Assembly: GCF_900094835.1 (NCBI RefSeq) | Contig: NZ_FMAO01000007.1 | Location: 1 to 64,000, forward strand | Direction of reading: 5' to 3' | Length of the DNA: 64,000 bases | DNA from: Weissella bombi | GTDB lineage: Bacteria > Bacillota > Bacilli > Lactobacillales > Lactobacillaceae | Shown here: piece after piece, positions 30,147 through 39,093 of the stretch | Numbering within the stretch: the stretch's first letter is position 1 | Layout of the letters: the number at the start of each line of letters is the position of its first letter | Position numbers and translations under genes: made by a program | The notes under the pieces: model-generated | Database searches by the model: none | Seen by the model: the letters and a program-made list of their open reading frames with translations, nothing else | Told to the model about the DNA's origin: nothing

Positions 30147-30178
30147 TTGGCCTCCTCATTTATATTATACAGTTAATT

Positions 30179-31150
30179 TTAGAATTGGCACAAGATACTT
30201 CCATAAGTAAAACCAGCACCAAACCCAGTTAGCAAAACTTTCTTACCTTGCAATGATACATGATGTCTAAGTTCATCTAATCCCATTGCAATTCCTGCTG
30301 ATGATGTATTGCCATATTTAGCGACATTTGTAACAAATTTACTCATCGGTTGCTGCAATCTTTTAGCTAACATTTCAATGATTCTTAAATTAGCTTGATG
30401 TGGAATAAAATAATCTATATCATCTGGCGCCAGACCATTTTTTTGCAACAATTCACTAATATGTTTAGGAATCAAACGTTCAACTTCACTAAATACCTGA
30501 CGGCCCTCTTGATGAAAGGCCGTTGTCTGTGGACTATTATTTTCAGATAATTCATGGAGTGGTGCAATTAAACCAGAATGAACAACTTCCGCATTACCGA
30601 TTGTGTGCATATCTTCAGCAATCACAAGGTTTTCAGATGAAGCCTCCAAAATAAATGCGGCCGCACCGTCTCCAAAGAATACAGCTGAAGTCCGATCATG
30701 AAAATCCATCATTTTAGAATTAACCTCAGCTGAAATAACCAAAGCATGCTTAGCTGTGCCAGCCTTTAAAAATTTATCTGCAGTACTTAACCCAAAAACA
30801 AAACCAGCGCAAGCAGTTGATATGTCATAAGCCCAAGCATTATTTGCTTGTAAATTTCTTTGCACTAACGCCGCCGTAGATGGTGCTAAACCGTCTGGCG
30901 TAAACGTTGTTACAATAATCAGATCAATGTCATCTGGCGTAAGTGACGTTTGTTCAAACGCTTGTTGCGCAGCTTTCGTCGCTAAGTCTGATGTGTTCTC
31001 TCCTTGAAGTGATACATGTCGAGTTTTAATTCCCGTATGTGCTTGAATCCACTCATCATTTGTATCCATAATTGTTGCCAAATCATCATTAGTGACAACA
31101 TCTTTTGGGACATAATGAGATGAAGCAACAATTTTTACGCCTTGCGCCAT
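30179..31150 (-). CDS. fabH: 3-oxoacyl-ACP synthase III
   Basis: FabH condenses acetyl-CoA with malonyl-ACP to start fatty acid synthesis. The 323-aa protein has the catalytic triad: Cys114 in STACAGF, His in PHQANLR (~250) and Asn in YGNTSSAG (~280). It stands apart from other fatty acid genes, none of which occur nearby in the window. It may be a second FabH copy or the sole one; this cannot be judged here. Confidence 0.94.
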   Translation of the reverse strand: MAQGVKIVASSHYVPKDVVTNDDLATIMDTNDEWIQAHTGIKTRHVSLQGENTSDLATKAAQQAFEQTSLTPDDIDLIIVTTFTPDGLAPSTAALVQRNLQANNAWAYDISTACAGFVFGLSTADKFLKAGTAKHALVISAEVNSKMMDFHDRTSAVFFGDGAAAFILEASSENLVIAEDMHTIGNAEVVHSGLIAPLHELSENNSPQTTAFHQEGRQVFSEVERLIPKHISELLQKNGLAPDDIDYFIPHQANLRIIEMLAKRLQQPMSKFVTNVAKYGNTSSAGIAMGLDELRHHVSLQGKKVLLTGFGAGFTYGSILCQF

Positions 31151-31239
31151 GCTCTGCTCTCCTCCTAATTACTACTACACGTTATTATACGTGTGCAAAC
31201 CAAAAAAAACATTAATATTTTAATAAAATTTATATTTTA

Positions 31240-31857
31240 TCAATATTGTTGATTAAAAAAATACAAATACTTATGTCCTGAAATAGTCTGCGTCAATTTT
31301 GTGAGACTTGCATTAGCAGGTTCTGGTAATCGTATTGTCATATCATTAATGCCAAAAACAGCCATTATCACTGCTTTAATCGTAAAGCCATGGGTAACTA
31401 CTACTACATTATCATCAGGGTATTTTTGTGTCATATCATCTAAAAATGATTGTACACGTGCTACTACCTGTTCAAATGTTTCACCTGCCGTTGCATATTT
31501 AATATATTCAGGTAATACATCTTGTAATATGTCATCAAAAACTTCTGGATATGCAGCCATTAATTTTTGATTACTCTTTCCATCCCACTGACCATATGAA
31601 ATTTCTAGCAACCGACGATCAGTCTGCAACGGCAATTGGGCCGTTTCATTTAATAAAGTTGCTGTTTGTTGTGTCCTATTCAATGGACTAGCTATCAAAT
31701 GCTGCGCAAATTGTATATCAAAATGCTTTGCCAACGTTGTGACTTGTTCTATACCAACATTATTTAACACTGTATTTTCAGTATTAATCTGTCCCTGCTT
31801 TAGACCACTCGCATTTGCCAACGTTTGCCCATGGCGAACAAAATAAAAAGTCGTCAT
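31240..31857 (-). CDS. Histidine phosphatase-family protein (phosphoglycerate mutase-like)
   Basis: The ~205-aa protein has the RHG motif FVRHGQT with the phospho-acceptor His, a second Arg in SPLNRTQQTA, and the C-terminal VVTHGFTIKA His. These are the features of the branch-1 histidine phosphatases. The size and the ISYGQWDG motif fit broad-specificity phosphatases rather than glycolytic GpmA. The start at 31857 is supported by GGGGGT 8 bp upstream. Confidence 0.85.
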   Translation of the reverse strand: MTTFYFVRHGQTLANASGLKQGQINTENTVLNNVGIEQVTTLAKHFDIQFAQHLIASPLNRTQQTATLLNETAQLPLQTDRRLLEISYGQWDGKSNQKLMAAYPEVFDDILQDVLPEYIKYATAGETFEQVVARVQSFLDDMTQKYPDDNVVVVTHGFTIKAVIMAVFGINDMTIRLPEPANASLTKLTQTISGHKYLYFFNQQY

Positions 31858-31877
31858 TGCCATTACCCCCATTGTCT

Positions 31878-31909
31878 AAAAAAGCTGGAACAAAAGTTTT
31901 GTTCCAGCC
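31878..31909 (-). terminator. Terminator after trxB
   Basis: The minus-strand transcript reads GGCTGGAACAAAAC, then TTTTGTTCCAGCTTTTTT. It lies between trxB and the phosphatase gene. Confidence 0.9.
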
Positions 31910-31947
31910 AAATTATACTAAAAATTATTAAACCCTATTTCGTTTAA

Positions 31948-32901
31948 TTATGATTCTGTTACCTTTTGCTGTTTTAATTTGAACTCTTCATTGTATGAAA
32001 AGACATTTTGTCCGGCAATAGCTGCATCCCCAACGGCTGTTGTAATTTGACGTAGTTCTTTATCTCGAACATCACCAAGTGCAAACATACCTGGACGTGC
32101 AGTTTCCATACGTTCGTTTGTCTCAATCCAGCCTTGTTCATTTGTAATGCCTAGGCCATCAACAACTTGAGATACTGGCAAAACACCAACATAGATAAAT
32201 ACACCAGCTGCATCAACGTTATAGACTTCACCGGTCACATTATTACGAACTCGAACGCCAGTCACCTTTTTATCATCGCCCAAAATCTCTTCAACTTCGG
32301 TATTCCAAACAAATTCAATTTTATCATTAGCAAAAGCACGATCTTGTAAAATTTGTTGTGCACGTAATTTATCACGACGATGGAATACGGTTACCTTCTC
32401 AGCCAATCCAGCTAAATAAGTTGCTTCTTCAACGGCTGAATCACCACCACCAACAACAATAACGTGTTGGTTACGGAAGAAAGCCCCATCACATACCGCA
32501 CAGTAAGAAACACCACGACCAGCATACGTATCCTCACCTGGAACTGCTAATTTCTTATAATCAGAACCAGTCGCGACAATAACTGTATTACTCGTGTATT
32601 CATCCATATCAGTTACAACATGCCATGAACCGTCTTCTTGTGCCTCAACATGCAAAACCGTTCCAAAAGCATACTCTGCCCCAAATTGTGTTGAAGACTT
32701 GTACATATTTTCAGCCAAATCAGGTCCTAAAATACTGCTAAAACCAGGATAGTTTTCTACTTCAGCCGTATTATTCATCTGACCACCATAGATACCACGA
32801 TCAATCATTAACACTGAGAGATTAGCACGTGATGCATATGTAGCTGCTGTCATCCCACCAGGTCCTGCACCTAAAATTATTGTGTCATAGTGTTGAGCCA
32901 T
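31948..32901 (-). CDS. trxB: Thioredoxin reductase
   Basis: The enzyme reduces thioredoxin with NADPH and FAD. The 317-aa protein has the FAD motif GAGPGGMTAA, the redox-active CAVC (Cys134, Cys137), the NADPH motif VGGGDSAVEE and the C-terminal GMFALGDVRD. Its place next to galU and gpsA follows the Lactobacillales order hprK-gpsA-galU-trxB. Confidence 0.97.
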   Translation of the reverse strand: MAQHYDTIILGAGPGGMTAATYASRANLSVLMIDRGIYGGQMNNTAEVENYPGFSSILGPDLAENMYKSSTQFGAEYAFGTVLHVEAQEDGSWHVVTDMDEYTSNTVIVATGSDYKKLAVPGEDTYAGRGVSYCAVCDGAFFRNQHVIVVGGGDSAVEEATYLAGLAEKVTVFHRRDKLRAQQILQDRAFANDKIEFVWNTEVEEILGDDKKVTGVRVRNNVTGEVYNVDAAGVFIYVGVLPVSQVVDGLGITNEQGWIETNERMETARPGMFALGDVRDKELRQITTAVGDAAIAGQNVFSYNEEFKLKQQKVTES

Positions 32902-33016
32902 AACAACACCTCCATCTTCAAATACTTTTATTTTCTTACTTCTTCATTACTTCTACTACATTTTACATTCTTTAAAAGAGAAATCAAGCATTTTCACTTA
33001 CTTTTTGTAAATAAAT

Positions 33017-33056
33017 AAAAAACTGTAAGTATTCTTTTTTAATACCTACAGTTTTA
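33017..33056 (-). terminator. Terminator after galU
   Basis: The minus-strand transcript reads AAAACTGTAGGTATT, a loop, then AATACTTACAGTTTTTTATTT, just beyond the galU stop. Confidence 0.85.
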
Positions 33057-33073
33057 CTTTAAGTTCAATATAA

Positions 33074-33949
33074 TTAGTCTAATTTCTTAGCCAAGTCCTT
33101 GATATACTTCTTCAAATCTTCAGATGTTTGTGGATGCTTCAATCCAAACTCGATATTAGTTGTCAAGAAACCAATCTTTGAACCAATATCATAACGGCTA
33201 CCCTTAAATTCATGAGCATAAACATGTTGACGCTTGTTCAAAGTATCAATAGCATCAGTTAATTGGATTTCGTTACCCTTACCAGGCTTAGTGTTTTCCA
33301 ACTCTTCAAAGATTTCAGGTGTTAATAAGTAACGACCAATAATTGCCAAATCAGATGGTGCATCTTCAGGCTTTGGCTTCTCCACAAAGCTATTTACTTG
33401 ATGAAGTCCATCAGCAACTTCCTTTTCAGGTGCAATCACACCATATTCAGAAACTTGGTCATGAGGAACCTTCATTACAGCCAATGTTGACTCACCAGTT
33501 GTGTTGTAACGATCAATCAACTGCTTTGTTAGAGGTTCATCATCGTCCATCAAATCATCACCTAACATAACAACGAATGGCTCGTCACCGATAAATGACT
33601 TAGCAGTCAAAACAGCATCTCCCAAACCACGTGGATGTGATTGGCGGATAAAGTATAGATTAATGTCCGTTGTTTCTTCAACAACCTTCAACAACTCATC
33701 CTTACCCTTCTCACGCAAGTTGTTCTCTAATTCAGGATTTGAGTCAAAGTGATCTTCAATAGAGCGCTTTGACTTACCGTCAACGATGACAATGTCTTCA
33801 ATTCCTGAAGCCAAGGCTTCTTCAATGATAAATTGAATTGTTGGCTTATCGACAATTGGCAACATTTCCTTTGCTAATGCCTTTGTGGCTGGCAAAAAAC
33901 GGGTTCCTAATCCTGCGGCTGGAATAATCGCTTTACGTACTGGTTTCAT
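33074..33949 (-). CDS. galU: UTP-glucose-1-phosphate uridylyltransferase
   Basis: GalU makes UDP-glucose, the donor for glycolipid, teichoic acid and exopolysaccharide synthesis. The 291-aa length is normal. The N-terminal nucleotide motif [20 protein letters not shown] and the sugar-binding region [12 protein letters not shown] are diagnostic. It is the probable source of UDP-glucose for the diacylglycerol glucosyltransferases at 4268-6552. It is 7 bp downstream of gpsA. Confidence 0.97.
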   Translation of the reverse strand: MKPVRKAIIPAAGLGTRFLPATKALAKEMLPIVDKPTIQFIIEEALASGIEDIVIVDGKSKRSIEDHFDSNPELENNLREKGKDELLKVVEETTDINLYFIRQSHPRGLGDAVLTAKSFIGDEPFVVMLGDDLMDDDEPLTKQLIDRYNTTGESTLAVMKVPHDQVSEYGVIAPEKEVADGLHQVNSFVEKPKPEDAPSDLAIIGRYLLTPEIFEELENTKPGKGNEIQLTDAIDTLNKRQHVYAHEFKGSRYDIGSKIGFLTTNIEFGLKHPQTSEDLKKYIKDLAKKLD

Positions 33950-33956
33950 GATCTAA

Positions 33957-34976
33957 TTACTTCCCTTCTTGTGAGACTGGACGTCCCATCAATAACTGCA
34001 TAACATTTTTAACATCTTCGTTGTCATAAATAACACGATACATAGCTGAAGTGATGGGCATTTCAACATGTTTCTTTTGAGCTAATTCATGAGCAACTTT
34101 GGTTGTTGAAATACCTTCAATAACCATCCCCATATCAGCAACAACATCGTCCAGGTGCTTACCCTCTCCTAGTTGTACACCAGCGCGATAATTACGCGAG
34201 TATACTGAAGTTGCTGTTGCAAATAAGTCACCGACACCCGCTAAGCCCATAAACGTAATTGGATTAGCACCAAAAGCTTGACCAAGACGACTAATTTCAG
34301 CCAATCCTCTTGTAAACAAAGCAGCCTTCGCATTTACGTCGTAACCCAAGCTCTCTAAGGCACCCGCTCCAATGGCAATCACATTTTTAAGAGCCGCTCC
34401 AATTTCAGAGCCAACCACATCCGTATTTGTATAAACACGAAAAACTTGATTACTTAAAACACCTTGTACATATTTAGCAACCGTTAAATCAGCGCTTACA
34501 GCTGTTACCAAGGTTGGATCATGCTTTATAACACCTTCAGCATGTGAAGGTCCCGCAATAATCCCTAAACCACCTAAATACTTGCTAGGAATTTCTTCTG
34601 CAAGCATTTCTGATACTCGCTTGTAAGTACCTGGTTCGATTCCTTTAGTTGCCGCCATCACAACAACCTTATGATTCGTTTCTTCCAAAATTGCAACCAA
34701 TTGTTGCGCTACTTCACGTGTTGCCTTGGTTGGTACAACACTCAAAACAAGATCAGCCCCGTCAACAGCCTGTTTCATATCAGATACCGCAACAACACCT
34801 TCGTTGATTGAATGCTCACCCAAATACCTTGAATTACGATGGGTTTCGTTAATTTCATCAACTTGTTCAGCACGATGGCTCCATAAACGGACATCATGCC
34901 CATTTTCAGCGGCTACATTTGCTAATGCGGTTCCCCACGAACCAGCGCCTAAAACTGCAATAATTTCGCGACTCAC
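33957..34976 (-). CDS. gpsA: Glycerol-3-phosphate dehydrogenase [NAD(P)+]
   Basis: GpsA makes sn-glycerol-3-phosphate for phospholipid synthesis. The protein (~339 aa) has the Rossmann motif IAVLGAGSWGTAL, the conserved KGIE block and the catalytic Lys in ALKNVIAIGAG. I chose the GTG at 34976 because AGGAGG stands 6 bp upstream and the resulting length matches the family; the longer reading adds 17 unrelated residues. It is downstream of hprK, where many lactobacilli have lgt in between; lgt is absent here. Confidence 0.96.
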   Translation of the reverse strand: MSREIIAVLGAGSWGTALANVAAENGHDVRLWSHRAEQVDEINETHRNSRYLGEHSINEGVVAVSDMKQAVDGADLVLSVVPTKATREVAQQLVAILEETNHKVVVMAATKGIEPGTYKRVSEMLAEEIPSKYLGGLGIIAGPSHAEGVIKHDPTLVTAVSADLTVAKYVQGVLSNQVFRVYTNTDVVGSEIGAALKNVIAIGAGALESLGYDVNAKAALFTRGLAEISRLGQAFGANPITFMGLAGVGDLFATATSVYSRNYRAGVQLGEGKHLDDVVADMGMVIEGISTTKVAHELAQKKHVEMPITSAMYRVIYDNEDVKNVMQLLMGRPVSQEGK

Positions 34977-35055
34977 GAGATTCCTCCTTGTTACTCTACA
35001 TCCCTGAGAATACCATAATAATACCACAATCTAGTATCTTGGCAATCTAATTTTA

Positions 35056-35985
35056 CTATTTTGAATTTTCAGAGATTAGATTAGTTAAATTATTATTGAA
35101 TGTCTGAGTTGCGTCAAAGCCCATCAACTTAGCACGGAAATTCTTTGTCGCCGTTTCAACCAAGACAGCCAAATTACGACCAGCCTGTACGGGCAATACA
35201 AAACGTGGTAAGTCAACACCTTGAATCTTCATTACTTCTTCACCATTGCCTAAACGGTCAACTTCTTGATCATCATGCCATTTTGCGAGATGCAAATTAA
35301 AAGCAATTGTTGCATGTGAGCGCACTGCACCAGCACCAAATAAGTCCATCACATCGATGATACCCACACCACGTAATTCCATCAAATTTCTAAGAATTGC
35401 AGGTGGCTCACCAACCAGGCGTTCCTCATCTTGGGCATACACATCAACTCGATCATCAGCAATTAAACGATGACCACGTTGTACTAATTCCAACGCAGTC
35501 TCTGATTTACCAACACCAGAATCACCCGTAATTAATACACCTAGTCCAAATATGTCGACCAAAACGCCGTGCACGGATTCTCGTTCTGCTAAACCACCAC
35601 TCAAGAAATAAGTCATATTAGCCAAAATCTTTGAAGAAGTTAATTCCGTTGCTAAAACAGGAATATGATTTTCTTCCGCAGCTTGCATAAACTCTTTTGG
35701 TAATTTACGACCAGTTGAAACAACAAACGTTGGTGTATTTGGTTGCATCATTTTTCTTGCTATCAATAGTAATTCTTCATGATTCATACGATGCGCAAAT
35801 GACGTTTCCGTAATTCCCATTAATTGAATACGTTCTGGTGCATAATAATTAAAATACCCAGTCATTTCTAGCCCTGGGCGTGAAATATCTGGCGTCGTTA
35901 TTTTACGATCCAAATATGCCTCACCCGTAACTATCTTTAAGCGTGTATTATCTAACAAATCTTTTACTGTTAGTTCTTTTGCCAT
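35056..35985 (-). CDS. hprK: HPr kinase/phosphorylase
   Basis: The enzyme phosphorylates and dephosphorylates Ser46 of HPr in response to glycolytic intermediates, setting CcpA-dependent carbon control. The 309-aa protein shows the conserved HGVLVDIFG (His ~139), Walker A GDSGVGKS (154-161), the signature region ELRGVGIIDV and the C-terminal K/R-rich loop. It pairs with ptsH at 29509 and with the cre sites noted here. Confidence 0.97.
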   Translation of the reverse strand: MAKELTVKDLLDNTRLKIVTGEAYLDRKITTPDISRPGLEMTGYFNYYAPERIQLMGITETSFAHRMNHEELLLIARKMMQPNTPTFVVSTGRKLPKEFMQAAEENHIPVLATELTSSKILANMTYFLSGGLAERESVHGVLVDIFGLGVLITGDSGVGKSETALELVQRGHRLIADDRVDVYAQDEERLVGEPPAILRNLMELRGVGIIDVMDLFGAGAVRSHATIAFNLHLAKWHDDQEVDRLGNGEEVMKIQGVDLPRFVLPVQAGRNLAVLVETATKNFRAKLMGFDATQTFNNNLTNLISENSK

Positions 35986-36002
35986 CTTTAATCCCCATCT
36001 TA

Positions 36003-36386
36003 TTATGTTTGTTGATTACTTTTACTAAAATAGTTAGAAATTATTAAGTTAACAAGCGACATTATAATTGCGATAAAAACCGCCCATCCAAAACTTGCAA
36101 ACTTAAAGCCATCCCCAATGACCCAAGCCGTTAACCAAAGGACCACACCATTAATTACTAAACCAAATAGGCCGAATGTCAAAATAGTAAATGGTAATGC
36201 TAATAAGTGTAGTACTGGTTTAACCAAAGCATTTAAAATTCCTAAAATAAATGCTGCTAAAATTGCCGTCCAAATACTACTAATATAAAGACCATTTCTA
36301 AACAATCCAGCCATCGCCAATAATGTAATTGTATTAATAATAATGCGTTGCCAAAAAGAAAAATTCTTAAAAGTAACTGTTTTCAT
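36003..36386 (-). CDS. Four-helix membrane protein, YvlD/phage-holin superfamily IV-like
   Basis: The 127-aa protein has four hydrophobic helices (about 14-28, 34-52, 58-78, 96-117), with a conserved NALVKPVLHLLALPFTILTFG-like block. This matches the YvlD family, often annotated as 'phage holin family' although it is a chromosomal envelope-stress gene in Bacilli. It lies 17 bp upstream of hprK, an order common in Lactobacillales. Confidence 0.82.
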   Translation of the reverse strand: MKTVTFKNFSFWQRIIINTITLLAMAGLFRNGLYISSIWTAILAAFILGILNALVKPVLHLLALPFTILTFGLFGLVINGVVLWLTAWVIGDGFKFASFGWAVFIAIIMSLVNLIISNYFSKSNQQT

Positions 36387-36473
36387 AAAATTCCTCCAGT
36401 TATTCTTAATAAACAGTATATCAAAATTATACTTATATTTGGCTAAATGTCTGACAAAATCTTTTATGACAAT

Positions 36474-36504
36474 AAAAAACCAGAAATGAATAATTTCATT
36501 TCCA
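36474..36504 (-). terminator. Terminator after the DinJ-like gene
   Basis: The minus-strand transcript reads TGGAAATGAAATTATTCATTTCTGG with a TTTTTTATTG tail. It is 21 bp past the stop at 36525 and leaves no room for a co-transcribed toxin gene. Confidence 0.8.
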
Positions 36505-36524
36505 GTAATAGATAAAATCTTTAA

Positions 36525-36698
36525 CTATTTTTGATTTTTAGCTCTAAATAAGTCATCAAACGGTGACTTTCCGCTATGAGCAACTTGTGTTAAAAACATT
36601 TTAACCGCTTGTTGTGTCGTTAACCCATTTTCTTTAAACACGTCATCAGCTGCATTACGAACGTCTTCTTCAACTCGTATTTGAATTAGCTTTTCCAT
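36525..36698 (-). CDS. RelB/DinJ-family antitoxin-like protein (orphan)
   Basis: The 57-aa protein begins MEKLIQIRVEEDVRNAADDV, with the ribbon-helix-helix pattern of RelB/DinJ antitoxins, and continues QAVKMFLTQVAHSGKSPF, a strong family match. The usual partner, a YafQ/RelE toxin gene, should lie directly downstream. Instead a terminator comes after 21 bp, followed by yvlD. GGGGGGATG precedes the chosen ATG at 36698. It may be a lone regulator or the remnant of a toxin-antitoxin pair. Confidence 0.8.
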   Translation of the reverse strand: MEKLIQIRVEEDVRNAADDVFKENGLTTQQAVKMFLTQVAHSGKSPFDDLFRAKNQK

Positions 36699-36811
36699 TG
36701 ACACATCCCCCCTTGTATCCATCAAATATATTTAACCCATGACTTATTATATACCATTTTACAGAAAATATCTTATTCTAGCATTGATTTGAAATACAAA
36801 TTTACCTATAT

Positions 36812-37044
36812 AAAAAAACACACTGCCCCAAAAGACAGTGTGTTTAGATTGGCATTGCTAGGATTGACGCGTCCTAGCTCACGTGATAGTTTCCTATCAG
36901 TCAACGTACACCCAATAGCAAAGCTAAAGGTAGTCATGTGCAGCAAACCAAGTTCCACAACTCGTTTTGCACCCTCCAGTATACGACTGTTAATAAGGGC
37001 CGTTTATAAAAGATCTATTATGATCTTTCTCGACTCATCGCATA
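36812..37044 (-). ncRNA. Structured small RNA (candidate Lacto-usp / 6S-like RNA)
   Basis: A consensus promoter (37051-37078) and a strong terminator (ACACACTG, loop, CAGTGTGT then TTTTTTT at 36845-36812) define a ~230-nt transcript with no ORF. Pairing seen by eye: a hairpin AAAGATC/GATCTTT near the 5' end, a long rod CAGTC-GTATAC pairing with GTGTAC-GTTGACTG, and an apical hairpin of GTGC AAAC GAGTT with AACTT GGTTT GCAC. GATAG/CTATC and CTAGGA/TCCTAG hairpins follow towards the 3' end. It is adjacent to and divergent from a usp gene. The Lacto-usp RNA family of lactobacilli, later proposed to be 6S RNA, is named for this neighbourhood. The identity is inference. Confidence 0.7.
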
Positions 37045-37050
37045 AGTAAT

Positions 37051-37078
37051 ATTATAGCATAAAAAAAAGAAAAAGCAA
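37051..37078 (-). promoter_or_regulatory. Promoter of the structured small RNA
   Basis: On the minus strand TTGCTT (37078-37073), a 16-bp T-rich spacer and TGCTATAAT (TATAAT at 37056-37051, extended -10). Confidence 0.75.
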
Positions 37079-37156
37079 TCCAGAATATTCACCAATTTAC
37101 AATACACTTTTGTATTAAATATGCATTGTTCTCACTCTTTAAATTTAAGATTACGC

Positions 37157-37185
37157 TTACATTTGCCTATTATTAGGTATATAAT
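37157..37185 (+). promoter_or_regulatory. Promoter of the usp gene
   Basis: TTACAT (37157-37162), a 17-bp spacer and TATAAT (37180-37185). The 5' leader is about 50 nt. Confidence 0.65.
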
Positions 37186-37239
37186 ATAAGTATAAATTAA
37201 TTCATATGAATACTATTACTTATAAGGACGGTGACTGCC

Positions 37240-37689
37240 ATGGCAGAAGACAAGATTGCATACAAGAACATATTGGCCCCCATTGATGGGTCAAAAGTTT
37301 CTAGCATCATAATTGAAAAGGCCGCTGCTGTTGCTGCGCGTAACAAAACTGCTTTAGATTTATTGTACGTTATTGATACAAATTCAATTTCTGGTCTAGC
37401 TGGTATGTCAATTTCTGGCGATGTTGTTTACCAATTAGTACAAGATGCCGAAGAAAAGCTAACAAAGTATGCACAAATCGCTCGCGATAATGGTGCAGAA
37501 CAAGTCAATATTCACGTTCGTTTTGGTTCACCAAAAACTGTTATTGCACGTGATTTCCCTCGTGATCATGAAACTGGATTGATTATGCTTGGTAAGTCAG
37601 GTCTAAATACATTAGAACGTCTTCTTGTTGGATCGGTAACCTCATTTGTGGTACAAAACGCTAAGGCGGATGTTTTGATTGTGCAGTAA
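37240..37689 (+). CDS. Universal stress protein (UspA family)
   Basis: The ~149-aa protein has the Usp fold: NILAPIDGSKVSS at the N-terminus and the ATP-binding-type C-terminal pattern GKSGLNTLERLLVGSVTSFVV (G-2x-G-9x-G-S), followed by NAKADVLIVQ. It is an ATP-binding stress-linked protein of unspecified target. AAGGACGG precedes the ATG at 37240 by 8 bp; the GTG nine bases upstream is less likely. It is monocistronic, with its own promoter and terminator. Confidence 0.93.
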   Translation: MAEDKIAYKNILAPIDGSKVSSIIIEKAAAVAARNKTALDLLYVIDTNSISGLAGMSISGDVVYQLVQDAEEKLTKYAQIARDNGAEQVNIHVRFGSPKTVIARDFPRDHETGLIMLGKSGLNTLERLLVGSVTSFVVQNAKADVLIVQ

Positions 37690-37694
37690 ATTTT

Positions 37695-37731
37695 AAAAAA
37701 GCCGGCTACATTTTTGTAGTTGGTTTTTTTA
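37695..37731 (+). terminator. Terminator after usp
   Basis: AAAAAAGCCGGCTACA, a loop, then TGTAGTTGGTTTTTTT, 6 bp past the usp stop. Confidence 0.85.
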
Positions 37732-37817
37732 TTGGTTATCTAACTTAATGAACTTTTATTAGAATTAGGTTATAATAATTTTAAGTTTTTAATTATCATT
37801 AACATAGGGGATGCAAT

Positions 37818-38162
37818 ATGAAAATTATCGGAAATACACTAGAAACTATTCATAAATTTAGACACAGTCACGTTAGCAAACATTGGCTAAATGATCCTTT
37901 TTTAACTTCAACAGCTTCACTTGGTGATAATCGTAATATTAAGTTGCAACTACTCTACTTAGATATTAATGACACTTTCTACTTAGTCGAAAGTACTTCA
38001 GCCATTTCACATTCACTACAATATCAAGATGGTGCTATCGTAGTATCAGACTGGTCGCCAGCCGACTTTGCTGGTTTGTTACGTAGTTATGATAAACCCG
38101 GGTTTGACAACTATTTCCAGTTGATTGTAACAAATACGGCATTAGCCCATTCAAACTCTTAG
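37818..38162 (+). CDS. Hypothetical protein, 114 aa
   Basis: I do not recognise this protein. It is soluble, with an N-terminal basic and His-rich segment (HKFRHSHVSKHW) and a beta-rich middle (KLQLLYLDINDTFYLVE). The C-terminal half has a DWSPADFAGLLRSYDKPGF block. No signal or membrane helix is present. AGGGGATGC stands before the ATG, and a strong terminator follows. It is monocistronic between usp and the cyclophilin gene. Confidence 0.75.
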   Translation: MKIIGNTLETIHKFRHSHVSKHWLNDPFLTSTASLGDNRNIKLQLLYLDINDTFYLVESTSAISHSLQYQDGAIVVSDWSPADFAGLLRSYDKPGFDNYFQLIVTNTALAHSNS

Positions 38163-38168
38163 ACTAAT

Positions 38169-38216
38169 AAAAACAGCGCTAGTCGGTAACTAATACCAGA
38201 CTAGCGCTGTTTTTAT
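38169..38216. terminator. Bidirectional terminator
   Basis: AAAAACAGCGCTAGTC, a loop, then GACTAGCGCTGTTTTTAT, between the plus-strand hypothetical gene and the minus-strand cyclophilin gene. Confidence 0.92.
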
Positions 38217-38224
38217 TTATACTT

Positions 38225-39004
38225 TTATGCGTTTTTATCAATGGTTATCTTTATAATCTTGTAAGGGTTAACTGGAGTTGATTTTTCAGAATGATCGGCA
38301 TTATCTTTAACCTCAGCAGTCGCAATTTTATCAACAACGTCCATCCCACTAATAACTTGCCCAAAGACAGTATAATTACCATCAAGCGATGGATTACCGC
38401 CTTTTTTGTAAGCATTGATAATCTTATCTGGATATTCTGATTTTTTTAATTGCGCCGTTGCATCATCATGATTTTGATTAATGAAAAACTGCGAACCATT
38501 AGTATTTTCACCAGAATTAGCCATCGAAACGGCTCCTCTAATATTATAGAGACATGATGAAATTTCGTTTTTAAATCCCGATCCATCATCAATTTTATCA
38601 TTTTTATTTTTCCAAATTGATGCTCCCCCAGTACCAGTACCAGTGGGATCACCACCTTGAATCATAAAATCGTTAATCACACGATGAAAAATTGTGCCAT
38701 TATAATAGTTTTTTTGTGAATGCTTAATAAAATTCTTCACTGCCAGTGGTGCGTATTTATTAAACAATTTAATTTTAACGTCACCCGCAGTAGTCTTAAC
38801 CGTAACAACCGTCTCGTTTTTATGCACTTTTTTCGACAATTGTGGTAATGCAACCTTATTCAATTTATTTTTTGAAAGTGATTGTCGTTTTTCAGTTGTT
38901 GTGCCTTTATCTGAATGTGCTGACTGATATGCAACACCCAATCCAACTATAACAAAAACAACTGCAAGTAATGCTATAATTTTTTCCGATTTGCCTTTCT
39001 TCAT
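38225..39004 (-). CDS. Membrane-anchored cyclophilin-type peptidyl-prolyl isomerase
   Basis: The 259-aa protein has one N-terminal hydrophobic helix (about 8-25) with no lipobox Cys, so it is probably anchored by an uncleaved helix with the catalytic domain outside. The cyclophilin domain (about 65-255) shows FHRVINDFMIQGGDPTGTG, MANSGENTNGSQFFI and YTVFGQVISGMDVVD, including the catalytic Arg in FHRV. It likely assists folding of exported proteins. It is 90 bp downstream of potD and has a separate terminator. Confidence 0.92.
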   Translation of the reverse strand: MKKGKSEKIIALLAVVFVIVGLGVAYQSAHSDKGTTTEKRQSLSKNKLNKVALPQLSKKVHKNETVVTVKTTAGDVKIKLFNKYAPLAVKNFIKHSQKNYYNGTIFHRVINDFMIQGGDPTGTGTGGASIWKNKNDKIDDGSGFKNEISSCLYNIRGAVSMANSGENTNGSQFFINQNHDDATAQLKKSEYPDKIINAYKKGGNPSLDGNYTVFGQVISGMDVVDKIATAEVKDNADHSEKSTPVNPYKIIKITIDKNA

Positions 39005-39093
39005 TATATTTGCTCCCGTTCTTAATTAACTTTCAATTATAAACCCTATTCTACAATCCAATGCTTAGTATAAAGATAAATTTTTTATTTATA

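Noticed and set aside
36003-36386. Phage holin
   Set aside because: The four-helix protein is of the chromosomal YvlD type next to hprK, with no phage genes around it.
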